DNA of 64,000 nt from Methylocapsa sp. S129 (GCF_009765995.1 NZ_LMUI01000011.1:1075876-1139875); one strand, 5' to 3'. Positions 16,210 to 25,219 are shown, numbered from the stretch's first letter. The notes: generated by a model not told the origin, from the letters alone. Numbers and translations: made by a program.

Positions 16210-17265
16210 CTATTCCGAGACCAGGATCGTATCGGACGGCGACCATGAGAGCTCGACGCGGGCGCCGATGCTTGGCCATGCCATATCCCGGTTCTGCAGG
16301 AACACCTTCAGCTCGCTTCCCGAATCGTCCGCCAGGAGGAATGTCGATGTCGCGCCAGCATAGATGATCTCGCGCAATGTCGCGCCGAAGCGGTTCATCG
16401 GCCTGGCGCCGTCGCGCGGCGCCTGGAAATTCATTTTCTCGGGCCGCACCGCGAAGGTCACGGCCGATCCTTGCGCCGGCAAACTGTCCTGCGTGCTGAG
16501 CCGATAGGGTCCAATCTCGATCGCGCCGGCGTTCACCTGGCCCGTAAAGAAATTGGCGTCGCCAAGGAAGGACGCGGCGAAGCGCGTGCGCGGCCGTTCG
16601 TAAATGTCGGTCGGGGAGCCGTGCTGCACGATCCGCCCGCGATCGAGGATGGCGACCTCATCCGACAAGGTCAGCGCTTCTTCCTGATCATGGGTGACGA
16701 AGATCGTCGTCAGCCCGCTTTCGCGCTGGATGCGCCGCAGCTCCACTTGCATTCCCTGGCGCAGGCGCCGGTCGAGCGCCGAAAGCGGCTCGTCGAGAAG
16801 CAGAACGCGCGGCTTGGTCACAATGGCGCGGGCGAGCGCGACGCGTTGCTGCTGGCCGCCGGAGAGTTCTTTTGGCCGGCGCTGGTCGAAGCCTTCGAGA
16901 TGCACGAGTTCAAGGACGCGGTTCACCTCGCGGTTGGCGACTTCGCCGCGGACGCCGCGCCGGTCGAGGCCGAAGCGGATATTGTCGCGCACGCTCATAT
17001 GCGGGAACAGCGCGTAAGACTGAAACACCATGCCGACATTGCGCTTCCAGACGGGTTCGCCCGTGACGTCGACGCCGCCAAAGCTGACGGTTCCCGCATT
17101 GGGCGTCACGAAACCGGCGATGATGCGAAGCAGCGTCGTCTTGCCCGAGCCGGACGGCCCGAGCAGGCTCGTGAAGCGTCCGGGTTCGAAGGCGGCGCTG
17201 ACGCCGTCGAGAACGCGCGCGGGGCCGTAGTCCTTCACGATGGAAACGACATCAACGCCGACCAC
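16210..17265 (-). CDS. PotA-like ABC importer ATPase
   Basis: This is a 351-residue subunit of the spermidine/putrescine (PotA) subfamily. It has Walker A GPSGSGKTT, MVFQSYALFPHMSV, signature LSGGQQQRVAL, Walker B VLLLDEPLSALD and a C-terminal TOBE domain near 280-345. The GTG at 17265 with a GGGAGG five bases before it is the best start; it overlaps the permease gene by 14 bases. It is the last gene of the operon that begins with the GntR gene at 22813. PotA-type ATPases also drive uptake of iron, phosphonates and other ligands, so the family alone does not fix the cargo. Confidence 0.9.
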   Translation of the reverse strand: MVGVDVVSIVKDYGPARVLDGVSAAFEPGRFTSLLGPSGSGKTTLLRIIAGFVTPNAGTVSFGGVDVTGEPVWKRNVGMVFQSYALFPHMSVRDNIRFGLDRRGVRGEVANREVNRVLELVHLEGFDQRRPKELSGGQQQRVALARAIVTKPRVLLLDEPLSALDRRLRQGMQVELRRIQRESGLTTIFVTHDQEEALTLSDEVAILDRGRIVQHGSPTDIYERPRTRFAASFLGDANFFTGQVNAGAIEIGPYRLSTQDSLPAQGSAVTFAVRPEKMNFQAPRDGARPMNRFGATLREIIYAGATSTFLLADDSGSELKVFLQNRDMAWPSIGARVELSWSPSDTILVSE

Positions 17266-18031
17266 GATTGCCTCCCAGATTCGACAATTGCGCAAACAGG
17301 AGGACGAGCAGCGTCGAGACCCCGAAGAAGATCGCGGAGATCGCATTGATCTCTGGCGTAAAACCCTTGCGGATCGAGGAATAGATCTCGACCGGCAGCG
17401 TGCTGACGCCGGGCGTCGACAGAAAATAGGAGACGACGAACTGGTCCAGCGAAACGGCGAAGGCGAACAATCCCGCCGCGACGATGCTGGGGGCGAGCAG
17501 CGGCATCGTCACCGCGACGAAGGCGTGGACCGGCGTCGACCCCAGACTCATCGCCGCCTCCTCCAGATCGACGCGCACCGCCTCCATGCCGGTCCCCACG
17601 ACGAGCACGACATAGGGAATGGCGAGCGCGACATGGCCGATCATCATCGCATGCAGGCCGCGCCCGATGCCGGTCCAGAAGAAAAACACCAGCATCGCGG
17701 TGCCGGTGATCAGCCAGGGTATCGCGATCGGCGGCAGCAGCAAGGCCTTGAGGAGCGAGCGTCCGCGAAAGGCCTGGCGCGACAGCGCGATCGAGGCGAG
17801 GGTCCCGACCAGCGTCGCGACGATCGATGTGAACAGCGCGATCGCCAGGCTGTTGCGCGTGGCGGTGAGGAGCGGCGCGTCGCCCGCGAGCGCGACGAAC
17901 CATTGCAGCGACGGCTTGATGGGCAGTGCGTAAAGCGACGAGGCGTTGAACGCCATCGCGATCATCACCGCGATCGGCAGATAAAGGAAAGCCACCACCG
18001 CCAGAAGCCAGGAACGGCCCACGAGAACCAT
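17252..18031 (-). CDS. PotC-like ABC importer permease
   Basis: This is a 259-residue inner-membrane subunit with about six transmembrane segments. The EAA loop lies near residue 160 (DLEEAAMSLGSTPVHAFVAVTMPLL), and it ends with a PotC-like FF-VSTLLVLLF helix. The ATG at 18031 follows AGGAGGG; an open frame runs further upstream through the partner permease but is a shadow there. It starts eight bases after the first permease ends. Confidence 0.9.
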   Translation of the reverse strand: MVLVGRSWLLAVVAFLYLPIAVMIAMAFNASSLYALPIKPSLQWFVALAGDAPLLTATRNSLAIALFTSIVATLVGTLASIALSRQAFRGRSLLKALLLPPIAIPWLITGTAMLVFFFWTGIGRGLHAMMIGHVALAIPYVVLVVGTGMEAVRVDLEEAAMSLGSTPVHAFVAVTMPLLAPSIVAAGLFAFAVSLDQFVVSYFLSTPGVSTLPVEIYSSIRKGFTPEINAISAIFFGVSTLLVLLFAQLSNLGGNRGRR

Positions 18032-18039
18032 GCGCCCTC

Positions 18040-18933
18040 CTAAAAACTCGCCACGCGACCGGGCAGGATGCGTGACGTCAGCCCAAAGATCAAAAGAACG
18101 ACCGCCAGCATGATGAAGGACAAGGCGGCGCCCAGCGGCCAGTTGAAAGCCTGGGTGAATTGGTCCTCGATCACCGTCCCCATGGTGACGCCGATGCGGC
18201 CGCCGAGGATGCGCGGCTCCATGAAACTGCCGATCACCGGCACGAAAATCAGGATCGCGCCCGAGACGAGGCCGGGCAGCGACAGCGGCAGAATGATCTT
18301 CCAGAATATGGCAGGCGTGCGCGCGCCGAGGCTGCGCGCCGCTTCGACGACGGAATCCTCGATCGCGGCGACCGAGAGGTAGCAGGTCAGGATCATATAG
18401 GGCAGGTAGGCGTGGACGAGCCCGATGACGATCGCCGGATAGCTGTAGAGAAGCGACAGGCCCGGCGCCGAAGGCAGCACCAGGTGCAAGGCTTGATCGA
18501 GCACGCCGCCTTCGCGCAGCACGATCGTCCAGGAAAAGATGCGCACCAGCCCGTTCGTCCAGAAGGGAAGGATGATCAGGAGGAAGAGAACCTGCCTCGC
18601 CCGTCCGCGCGTGGCGCGGGCGAGCGCCAGCGCCGCGGGCAGGCCGATCAGCGCGCACAGGCCCGTCGTCCAAAGCCCCAGTTCGATCGAGCGCCACGCG
18701 ACGTCGAACAGATAGGGCCGGCGGAAAAAGGCGAGATATTGATCGAAGGTGAAGACGAGCGGCCGGTCGCCGAACGGGGCCGCCTTCAGGAACGAGAAAA
18801 ACAGCATCGCGCCGAGCGGCAGGAACACCGCCAGCGTCAGCCAGCCATAGGCGGGTATCAGCAGACCGGCCGTCGTCCACGCCCGGCGCGACGACAGTCG
18901 CGCCGGAAGGGATGGGGCTATGCGGGTCGCCAT
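18040..18933 (-). CDS. PotB-like ABC importer permease
   Basis: This is a 297-residue inner-membrane subunit with six predicted helices after a basic N-terminus. The EAA loop is near residue 195 (DSVVEAARSLGARTPAIFWKIILPL). The sequence LLIILPFWTNGLVRIFSW near 118 is typical of PotB. With the PotC-like protein it forms a heterodimeric channel. It is 25 bases downstream of the binding-protein gene. Confidence 0.9.
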   Translation of the reverse strand: MATRIAPSLPARLSSRRAWTTAGLLIPAYGWLTLAVFLPLGAMLFFSFLKAAPFGDRPLVFTFDQYLAFFRRPYLFDVAWRSIELGLWTTGLCALIGLPAALALARATRGRARQVLFLLIILPFWTNGLVRIFSWTIVLREGGVLDQALHLVLPSAPGLSLLYSYPAIVIGLVHAYLPYMILTCYLSVAAIEDSVVEAARSLGARTPAIFWKIILPLSLPGLVSGAILIFVPVIGSFMEPRILGGRIGVTMGTVIEDQFTQAFNWPLGAALSFIMLAVVLLIFGLTSRILPGRVASF

Positions 18934-18958
18934 GGCCAGACTCCGGTCGGCGTCGGAA

Positions 18959-20041
18959 CTATTTGGCGTAGCCGGCCTTCACTTCTTCCCAGAGATCGTT
19001 GAAGGCCTGCCGTCTGTCGTCGGGCATCGGCGACATGAACTGCAGCTTCGACAGATATTCCGGCTTGTGGATCTGCTTGTTGAGATCGTCGGCGGGAAGC
19101 TCGCTCATCGCCGCCGTATTGGCCGAGGCCGGCGCGCCGGCCTGCGTCGCCCAGGCCACATAGAATTTCGGATCGACCATATAGTTGATGAACTTCAGCG
19201 CCGCGTCCTTGTTCTTGCTGGATTTTGGGATCGACAGGCCGTCGAGCCAGCCGATCGCCCCTTCCTTGGGAACGATGAATTCGACCGGCAGCTTGCTCTG
19301 CTTCTTCGAGCGCACGGCGGCGCCGGACCAGAACACGGAAATGTCGAAGGCGTCCGCCGCGAAGGCCTTGTTCCACTCGTCCTCGCTCGACCATAGCAAT
19401 TTGACGTTCGTCTTCATCGCCTTGAGCTTGTCGCCGATCGCCTTCATGTCTTTGGGGTTGTTGATGTCCTGCCCGGTGAGCAGCGCGCCGACGGCGATCT
19501 CCGTCGCCGCATCGTCCAACAAAGCGAGGCGGCCGGCATATCTAGGATCAAGAAAAATTGCAAAACTATCGGCGCCCGTCACCTTGCCCGTGCGGATCGC
19601 CAGCGAGTTCATGCCCCATAGCCAGGACAGGCCGTAAGTCTTCCCGTCGACCATCAGATTCGCGTGGGTCTTCAGGGCGGGCGCGAGGTCTTTGGCGTTG
19701 GGCGCGGCGGCGAGGTCGATCGGGTCGAGCAGCCCGGCGGCCTGCGCCTGCTGCGTGCGCGCGCTATTGATCAACACGACGTCATAGGCGCCAGGATTGG
19801 TCTGCAGCTTGGTCAGCATTTCCGGTTCGGAATTGAAATAATCGTGCTTGACCGTGACGCCCGTGGCCGCGGCGAAATCCTTCAGCGCCCAGGCTTCGTC
19901 GGTGCCATAGCCCTTCCAGTTGAGGACGGTAATTTCGGTCGCCGCGGCGGCGCGACGCGGCATAAGACCGGATGACGCGGCAGCCGTGACGCCGGACGCC
20001 AGAAGAGCATTGAAACTGCGACGATTGATTGCGATTGCCAT
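18959..20041 (-). CDS. PotD-like periplasmic binding protein, Tat-type leader
   Basis: This is a 360-residue protein. The leader INRRSFNALLASGVTAAASS has the twin Arg and Phe of a Tat signal. The mature part starts TEITVLNWKGYGTDE, as in PotD/PotF. The segment GWLDGL (Trp 265, Asp 267) lines up with the PotD stretch that supplies a ligand-contacting Trp and Asp. Other pocket positions differ, for example around INSAR at 91-95. So a polyamine-like cation is possible, but the operon partners (a glycohydrolase and a sugar-type kinase) point to a glycosylated ligand such as a nucleoside. It lies 41 bases after the kinase gene. Confidence 0.85.
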   Translation of the reverse strand: MAIAINRRSFNALLASGVTAAASSGLMPRRAAAATEITVLNWKGYGTDEAWALKDFAAATGVTVKHDYFNSEPEMLTKLQTNPGAYDVVLINSARTQQAQAAGLLDPIDLAAAPNAKDLAPALKTHANLMVDGKTYGLSWLWGMNSLAIRTGKVTGADSFAIFLDPRYAGRLALLDDAATEIAVGALLTGQDINNPKDMKAIGDKLKAMKTNVKLLWSSEDEWNKAFAADAFDISVFWSGAAVRSKKQSKLPVEFIVPKEGAIGWLDGLSIPKSSKNKDAALKFINYMVDPKFYVAWATQAGAPASANTAAMSELPADDLNKQIHKPEYLSKLQFMSPMPDDRRQAFNDLWEEVKAGYAK

Positions 20042-20082
20042 GATCCTGTCCCTCTCTCTGATATGGTTCGACTTCCTCTTTG

Positions 20083-21060
20083 TTAATTCTGCACTGCGCC
20101 CTTCTCGCGGCGCGGATCGCGCGCGGCGAGAAACGCATCCAGTTCCTGCTTGTCGGGGGCGGTCGCCGGTCCGCGTCTGGTGACGGAAATCGCGGCCGCC
20201 GCATTGGCGCGCATCGCCGCTGAAAACGGATCGAGGCCGGCGGCGAGTCCCGCGATCAGCACGCCGGTATGGGCGTCGCCGGCGCCGGTGGAATCGACCA
20301 TCGCGACGTCAGGCGAGGAGAGATGCGCGAATGAGGAAGGCGGCCCCGCGCTGGCGACGTCGCAGCCCTCGGCGCCGTTGCGCAGCACCAGCAGGGCGCC
20401 GGCCGCGAGGCGCGGCAGAATGTTGTCCGCGATCGCGCCGATGTCGCCGGCCCCCGAGAATATCCGCGCCTCGCGCTGGTTCAGCGTCCAGATTCCGGTT
20501 CTCGGCAGCACGGCGGCAAGAACGTCCGGCGGAATTTGCGCGACGAGCGGGCCGGGGTCGACGACGAGAAGGACGCCGTGCGACAGCGCGCCAATCCAGG
20601 ATGCGATCGCAGATCCAAGATCGGGATAGCAAAGGTCATAGCCCGAAACGAAAATGGCGTCGCCGTCGCGCAAGGGGATGTCTTCGAGCGAACGGGCGCC
20701 AAGCTGCGCCTCCGCGCCGGGGCTTGTGATGAAGGTGCGCTCGCCGTCGGGCTCGACAAGGACGACGCAAAAACCGCTGTCCCTCTCCGGGTCAGGCGCA
20801 AGCAGCGTCGATATGCCCTCGCGCGCCAATTCGGCGCGGATGCGGGCGCCATAGGGACCGACGCCATGCCGTCCGGCGAAGATTGTCTCGAGCCCGTTTC
20901 GCGCCGCCGCCGCCAGAATGTTGAAGCCGCCGCCCGCGCTCACCGTCGCCGCCGAGCCGAGAATGTCGCCGCCCCGCTCCGGAAGATGGGGAACCTCCAT
21001 GCGAATGTCGGCCAGAATGCTGCCGACCGACATCAGACGAAGGGGGCGGATGAGCGCCAT
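20083..21060 (-). CDS. PfkB-family kinase, YegV-like
   Basis: This is a 325-residue ribokinase-fold enzyme. The substrate-binding N-terminal part has GGDILGSAATVSAGGGFNIL. The C-terminal DSTGAGDAHTG motif (near 263-273) contains the catalytic Asp and the anion hole, and is complete. The family phosphorylates sugars or nucleosides at a hydroxymethyl group. The gene overlaps the glycohydrolase gene by one base. The order regulator, glycohydrolase, kinase equals yegW-yegU-yegV of E. coli, where a nucleoside transporter (YegT) is the fourth partner. A nucleoside or ribosyl substrate is therefore inferred. Confidence 0.8.
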   Translation of the reverse strand: MALIRPLRLMSVGSILADIRMEVPHLPERGGDILGSAATVSAGGGFNILAAAARNGLETIFAGRHGVGPYGARIRAELAREGISTLLAPDPERDSGFCVVLVEPDGERTFITSPGAEAQLGARSLEDIPLRDGDAIFVSGYDLCYPDLGSAIASWIGALSHGVLLVVDPGPLVAQIPPDVLAAVLPRTGIWTLNQREARIFSGAGDIGAIADNILPRLAAGALLVLRNGAEGCDVASAGPPSSFAHLSSPDVAMVDSTGAGDAHTGVLIAGLAAGLDPFSAAMRANAAAAISVTRRGPATAPDKQELDAFLAARDPRREKGAVQN

Positions 21061-22109
21061 CAGCCGCGCTCCAGCGAAGGATGTTGGCCTGCGGCGCGCG
21101 TCGCGGCCCCACCCCGCAAATCAAGGAGCGCATCGGCGAGGGCTTCGAGTTGCAAACCAGGGTTGGCCGCATGGAGTTTGTCGATGACCTCGCGCGGAAA
21201 ACCCTCGACGCCATGGCAGGCGCCGACGATCGCGCCGGCGATCGCAGCGACCGTGTCGCAATCGCCCCCAAGACTCGCGGCGAGGCGACAGACGAGCCAG
21301 GGATCGTCCGGCGCAAGCGAACAGATCGCGATCGCCGCCGGAACGGCTTCCTGAGTCGCGACGCCGGTGCCGACGAGGCGATAGATCAGATCGAGCGCTT
21401 CCTCGACGCGGCGGCCGCGCACGAGTTCCAGCGCCCATTCGATGCGGGCGGCGACATCGGCGCCGGCGTAATAATAGCCGCGCAAGGCGCCGAGGCGCGC
21501 GCCTTCGATCGATCGCGCCAGCGCTTCGCCCACTGAGGCGCCGTCGATGCCGATGCTGACGGCCGCCGCGACCGCCGCTGCGCCGGCGAGGCCGATCGTC
21601 GTATTATGCGTGACGTGCCCGGTCTGCACCACTGCATCGATCAGGATGGGCAGCGGTTCGGCGGCGAAAGCGACGCCGACTGGCGCGACGCGCATCGCCG
21701 CGCCGTTGGTCGCGCCGGTTCGCCCGGTCAGGTCTGTCGAAGTGCCTTCGGAGACGAGGGTCAGCGCGCGGCGGGTGGAGGGCCCCAAAAGATCGTCCGA
21801 TCCGGCTGCGATCATCCGCTGCTCCCAGGCGAGGAGTTGGCGCGCGAAAGCTTCGGGATCGACATGGCCCCGCCCTTCGACGATCAACTGTCCGAGGATG
21901 ACGGCCTGATCGGTATCGTCGGTGACGCGGCCAGCCGCCATGCCATGGCTGATGATGTTATCGGGCGGCGCGTCGTGAAAACGGTCGAGGACGCCATAGC
22001 GGCCGGCGATGAGTTCGCGCGGCATATATTGCGTCGGCATTCCCAGCGCATCGCCGATGGCGAGGCCGAGGAGAGCGCCGCGCGCCCGGCTTTGCGCGTT
22101 TGGCATCAT
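21060..22109 (-). CDS. ADP-ribosylglycohydrolase family protein, YegU-like
   Basis: This is a 349-residue protein of the DraG/ARH fold. It has GLAIGDALGMPTQ at residues 15-27, the metal-binding TDDTDQ at 63-68 and the second metal site GGDCDT at 281-286, so the two-magnesium centre is intact. The family cuts N- or O-glycosidic bonds to ADP-ribose. YegU-type members next to kinases may act on other ribosides. The gene overlaps the GntR gene by four bases and the kinase by one, so strong coupling is expected. No nif or other ADP-ribosylation genes are near, which argues against a DraG role. Confidence 0.85.
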   Translation of the reverse strand: MMPNAQSRARGALLGLAIGDALGMPTQYMPRELIAGRYGVLDRFHDAPPDNIISHGMAAGRVTDDTDQAVILGQLIVEGRGHVDPEAFARQLLAWEQRMIAAGSDDLLGPSTRRALTLVSEGTSTDLTGRTGATNGAAMRVAPVGVAFAAEPLPILIDAVVQTGHVTHNTTIGLAGAAAVAAAVSIGIDGASVGEALARSIEGARLGALRGYYYAGADVAARIEWALELVRGRRVEEALDLIYRLVGTGVATQEAVPAAIAICSLAPDDPWLVCRLAASLGGDCDTVAAIAGAIVGACHGVEGFPREVIDKLHAANPGLQLEALADALLDLRGGAATRAAGQHPSLERG

Positions 22110-22813
22110 CGCGCGGGATCTCCGAAATTGAATCGCAGCTTGAAATGCTTGGGGTGGAGCAGACTGTCGACGCGCTCGACAAGCGCGCCCGCGCCGTCAT
22201 GGACCGTGCGCTGCGTGGCGAGGAAGGCGTCGCCCGCCTTGCGCCCCAAAAGCTCGGCTTCCGCCGCGGAGAGCTGCACGAGACTGACGGTTTCGACGCC
22301 GCCGGCTGTGTGGATCGCGTGCGCCTCGAGCGTGCGCTGGAGCGAGCCCTCGATAAGGCCTTTGCGCAGCACTTTCGAAAAGCCGCTGCGCCACGGCACG
22401 CGACTTCGTTCAAGCGAGATCGCCTCGCCGCTCGCCAGGCTTCGGACGCGGTCGAGCGCCAGGAACGACGGATCGGAGAGGGAGAACTCGCGCGCCAGAT
22501 CGGGATCGTCGACGCGCGCCAGGAGAAGCACGCGCGTCAGCGTGTCGACGCCCCGCTGCGCCAGCGCCTTGGACCAGCCGATGCGGTCGTCGAGCGTAGC
22601 GCCGTCATAGCTGACGAATGAGCCGGCGCCGGTCCATGTCTCGATCAGGCCCGCTTGCTTGAGGTTTGAGAGCGCCTGGCGGACGGTGCTGCGGCTCACG
22701 TCATAGGCGCGCGCCAGATCGACCTCGCCCGGAAGACGCGCGCCATTGCCGATCTCGCCCGCCTGAATCCGCCGAACGAGGCTATCGGCAACCTGTTTGT
22801 ATTTCGCCGCCAT
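22106..22813 (-). CDS. GntR/HutC-family regulator, YegW-like
   Basis: This is a 235-residue regulator. The N-terminal winged helix is at 5-70 (VADSLVRRIQAGEIGNGARLPGE, SRSTVRQALSNLKQAGLI), and the UTRA ligand domain lies at about 90-230. UTRA domains bind small sugars or acids, and the operon likely supplies the ligand. It is the first gene of a seven-gene unit ending at 16210. Upstream, near 22811-22845, TGTCCG and CCTGT words recur and GTATGGAC at 22826-22833 resembles a GntR half-site; the operator is therefore probably there. Confidence 0.85.
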   Translation of the reverse strand: MAAKYKQVADSLVRRIQAGEIGNGARLPGEVDLARAYDVSRSTVRQALSNLKQAGLIETWTGAGSFVSYDGATLDDRIGWSKALAQRGVDTLTRVLLLARVDDPDLAREFSLSDPSFLALDRVRSLASGEAISLERSRVPWRSGFSKVLRKGLIEGSLQRTLEAHAIHTAGGVETVSLVQLSAAEAELLGRKAGDAFLATQRTVHDGAGALVERVDSLLHPKHFKLRFNFGDPAR

Positions 22814-23121
22814 ATGTCCGAACCTGTATGGACCTGTCCGAGTGCATCACATCCAGAGAAGGAATGCAATGACCAAACATCGAAGAGGCCAGGGGAATCG
22901 CATTTGAAAAATGAGCTCGCCTGGAAAGGGTTGGACGGATTCTAGGAGAAGGCTCCAAGCGCGGAAAACTCAAGCGAGCCGGATGGGACAATGCTGTCCT
23001 CGCTCAAATCCTCACCCCGTTCGCTAATCTTCAAATGCGATAGGCCTGCGGCGCCCCCCTTGACGGGCCTCATTTTCCTATATATTTAAGCATTGTCTTA
23101 AATATAAAACGGCTCAGAGAC
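22814..23121. other. Intergenic region between GntR and ArsR genes
   Basis: This 308-base divergent region holds the promoter of the GntR operon (repeated CCTGT words close to its start) and the ArsR palindrome at 23081-23106. No gene was found in the middle. Confidence 0.55.
23081..23106. promoter_or_regulatory. ArsR operator palindrome
   Basis: TATATTTAAG (23081-23090) and CTTAAATATA (23097-23106) are exact inverted repeats with a six-base spacer, ending 15 bases before the ArsR start codon. Position and symmetry fit auto-repression. Confidence 0.75.
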
Positions 23122-23490
23122 GTGCAGTTATCTCAGGACCTTATCCAGACGTTCGGGGCCCTCGGCGATCCGACTCGGATGGCCATCCTTGGCCGCCTCG
23201 CGGCCCGGGGGGAGCTGACCGTGCAGGAGATCGCCGAACCTTTCGCAATGAGCCTGCCGGCGGTGTCGCAGCATCTGAAGGTGCTGGAGCGCGCTGGACT
23301 GATTGCGCGCGGGCGCGACGGCCAGAAGCGGCCGTGCTCTTTGCGCGCGGAGCGCCTGGCGGAGGCGACGCGCTGGCTGAATCACACGCGAGAAGCTTGG
23401 GAGGCGCGATTCGACCGCCTCGAACGCTTTCTCGCGACAACGGAAACCCCTCAATCGGCAGAAACGAAAGGTGACGACCATGAACGCTGA
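23122..23490 (+). CDS. ArsR-family regulator
   Basis: This is a 122-residue winged-helix protein with a GTG start. The pattern is LGDPTRMAILGRLAARGELTVQEIAEPF, then the recognition helix MSLPAVSQHLKVLERAGLI. There are no Cys residues in the metal-site helix, so it is not a metal sensor of the ArsR/SmtB type; it belongs to the ArsR subgroup paired with SRPBCC (AHSA1) genes. It overlaps the SRPBCC gene by 11 bases. A perfect 10-base inverted repeat precedes it. Confidence 0.85.
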   Translation: MQLSQDLIQTFGALGDPTRMAILGRLAARGELTVQEIAEPFAMSLPAVSQHLKVLERAGLIARGRDGQKRPCSLRAERLAEATRWLNHTREAWEARFDRLERFLATTETPQSAETKGDDHER

Positions 23491-23956
23491 TTCCCGCAAG
23501 ACCTGGGCGCTCGATCGCGAGATCGTGCTGAGCCGCGTAATCGCCGCGCCGCGCGAACGCGTGTTCCAGGCCTGGTCCGATCCGAAGCAGATCACGCAAT
23601 GGTTCGGGCCGGATGGCTTCAAGATCGAGAGCCTGGAATGCGACATCCGCGCCGGCGGGCGCTGGCGCTTCGTCTATACCGGACCCGACGGCGCGCGCTA
23701 TGAGAGCCGCATGGTGTTCCTGCGGATCGAAGCGCCACGGCTGATCGAGATCGAGCACGGTTCCGACAAGGACAACGATCCCACGCGGTTCCACGTCACC
23801 GTGACATTCGACGCCCAAAGCGACGGCAAGACCGTGCTCACCCTGCGCCAACTGCACCCGACCAAGGAACAACGCGACGCGACCATCGGCTTCGGCGCGG
23901 TGGAGTTCGGCTATCAGACCCTCGGCAAACTCGCGCGTCACCTCGGCGTGAGTTGA
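23480..23956 (+). CDS. SRPBCC (AHSA1-like) ligand-binding protein
   Basis: This is a 158-residue protein of the START/Bet v1 fold. It has REIVLSRVIAAPRERVFQAW, then WFGPDGFKIESLECDIRAGGRW, VTFDAQSDGKTVLTLRQ and the last helix. Such proteins form a hydrophobic cavity and are commonly cotranscribed with ArsR regulators; the ligand is unknown. An AAAGGTGA precedes the ATG at 23480; another possible start lies at 23471. The ArsR-SRPBCC pair is mirrored by a second module at 25319-27355. Confidence 0.8.
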   Translation: MNADSRKTWALDREIVLSRVIAAPRERVFQAWSDPKQITQWFGPDGFKIESLECDIRAGGRWRFVYTGPDGARYESRMVFLRIEAPRLIEIEHGSDKDNDPTRFHVTVTFDAQSDGKTVLTLRQLHPTKEQRDATIGFGAVEFGYQTLGKLARHLGVS

Positions 23957-24006
23957 GTCCGCGGCGATCGCCTATGAACTCGGTTCCAATCCCTCCCCTT
24001 TGTGGG

Positions 24007-24057
24007 TGTTCAGACCGGGGACATGGGTGACGGCTGTTCGGAGACATAGGTGACGGG
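24007..24057. mobile_element. Possible IS481-type terminus remnant
   Basis: The sequence starts TGTTCAGACCGGGGACATGG and then repeats a related unit (GAGACATAGGTGACGG). This looks like the end of IS481-family elements, which carry GACAT-rich terminal repeats. No transposase or second end is present, so it is at best a scar between the SRPBCC gene and the solute-binding gene. Recognition is from memory of the family and is weak. Confidence 0.35.
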
Positions 24058-24106
24058 TCAGGGATGGTTGGCCTGGGTTCGGAAGTCGGAGGACCTCCGC
24101 GCTCTC

Positions 24107-25219
24107 TCAGCGGGCGTGGAGGATCCGAAAGCGATCGGGTTGCGCCGGATCTCGATCAACGACTTGGATTGGCGCCCAAGCCCACTGCCAAACGCTGATG
24201 CCTGGTGTGCGGGAGAATTGGATCCGCCCGCGGGCGCCTTCAACGGCGACGCGCGGCCAGGATTCGGCAATGCGCGCCCGGTCCACGCCGTGAGAACGCA
24301 GCACATCGGCGAGGACGGCGATCGTGTCATAGCCCTCGAAGGCGACGAAGGAGGGCGCTTCGGCTAGCCGCTCACGGAGGGCCATCTCGACGCGGGCGCC
24401 GAGTGGGCTGAGGCGCTCGGGCCGGTAGCGCAAAAACGGGATCGCAGCGCCGTCGTCGCCCAGCAATGTCGCCCATTCGGCGAACTCCGGTTGCCCGGCC
24501 GGAGCGCCAATCATGATCCCGGCGAGGCGCTGGTCGCGGCGGACGGATTTGACGATCGACACTGCCGGCTCCGGGTAGCCGACCAGAAGGAGCAGGGCTG
24601 TCGCGCGATTGTCGACGAGTTCGTCGCACAGCGTCGTGGGGGTGAGCGAGCTCATCTCGAGTTCGATGACGGCGCCGCCGCGTGGAGCGAAATAGTCCCG
24701 CAGAACGCGGGCTCCAGACGCCCAGTAAACACTCGGCTGGATCGCGACGGCTATTCGACTGTGGCCCGCGCCGAGGAGGAAGTCTGCGTAGATCCGCCAG
24801 CCGTGCGACTGCGCCGGGGCGAGGCGCGCGACCCATTTGGTTGGCTGTTCGGTGAGCGCATCGAGAACCGCTGACGAGCAGAGGAACGGCAGGCCGAGGG
24901 CGTCGGCCCTGGCGGCGGCGGCGCGAGCGACGACGCTGTGATACTCCCCCGCTAAGGCGGCCACGCTCAGGCGCGCCAATTCATCCACGGCCGCCGCGGC
25001 CTTCTGTGGATCAGCGGCAGTGTCTCGGACCAATAGCTCGAGTGGTCTTCCGGCGATCCCGCCAGCGTCATTGACTTCGCAAACCGCCAGCTCGAGGCCG
25101 GCGAGCAAATGTCGGCCCGCCTCGGCCCAGCCAGGCCGAGTGAGCGGAACCAGAGCGCCGATGCGGACGGCTGATTTGTCAGTCCGCTCCGCTCCAGGCG
25201 GCGATGGCGGCGTATTCAT
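24107..25219 (-). CDS. Leu/Ile/Val-type binding protein without signal peptide
   Basis: This is a 370-residue protein of the Peripla_BP_6 type. It has VRIGALVPLTRPGWAEAGRHL, AVCEVNDAGGIAGRPLELLVRD, VAALAGEYHS and FEGYDTIAVLADVLRSHGV. The N-terminus MNTPPSPPGAERTDKS has no hydrophobic leader, and no ABC transporter genes are nearby. It may be a cytoplasmic ligand sensor, as AmiC is for amides, or an exported protein that lost its leader. The insertion-sequence-like scar just downstream supports a rearranged locus. A different frame at 25179-25295 also looks coding over 38 codons. Confidence 0.7.
   Translation of the reverse strand: MNTPPSPPGAERTDKSAVRIGALVPLTRPGWAEAGRHLLAGLELAVCEVNDAGGIAGRPLELLVRDTAADPQKAAAAVDELARLSVAALAGEYHSVVARAAAARADALGLPFLCSSAVLDALTEQPTKWVARLAPAQSHGWRIYADFLLGAGHSRIAVAIQPSVYWASGARVLRDYFAPRGGAVIELEMSSLTPTTLCDELVDNRATALLLLVGYPEPAVSIVKSVRRDQRLAGIMIGAPAGQPEFAEWATLLGDDGAAIPFLRYRPERLSPLGARVEMALRERLAEAPSFVAFEGYDTIAVLADVLRSHGVDRARIAESWPRVAVEGARGRIQFSRTPGISVWQWAWAPIQVVDRDPAQPDRFRILHAR

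Noticed and set aside
17252-18880. A 542-codon frame that spans both permease genes on the minus strand
   Set aside because: Only the part from 18031 down is a permease. The upstream part is Arg-rich and lies over the real PotB-like gene in another frame.
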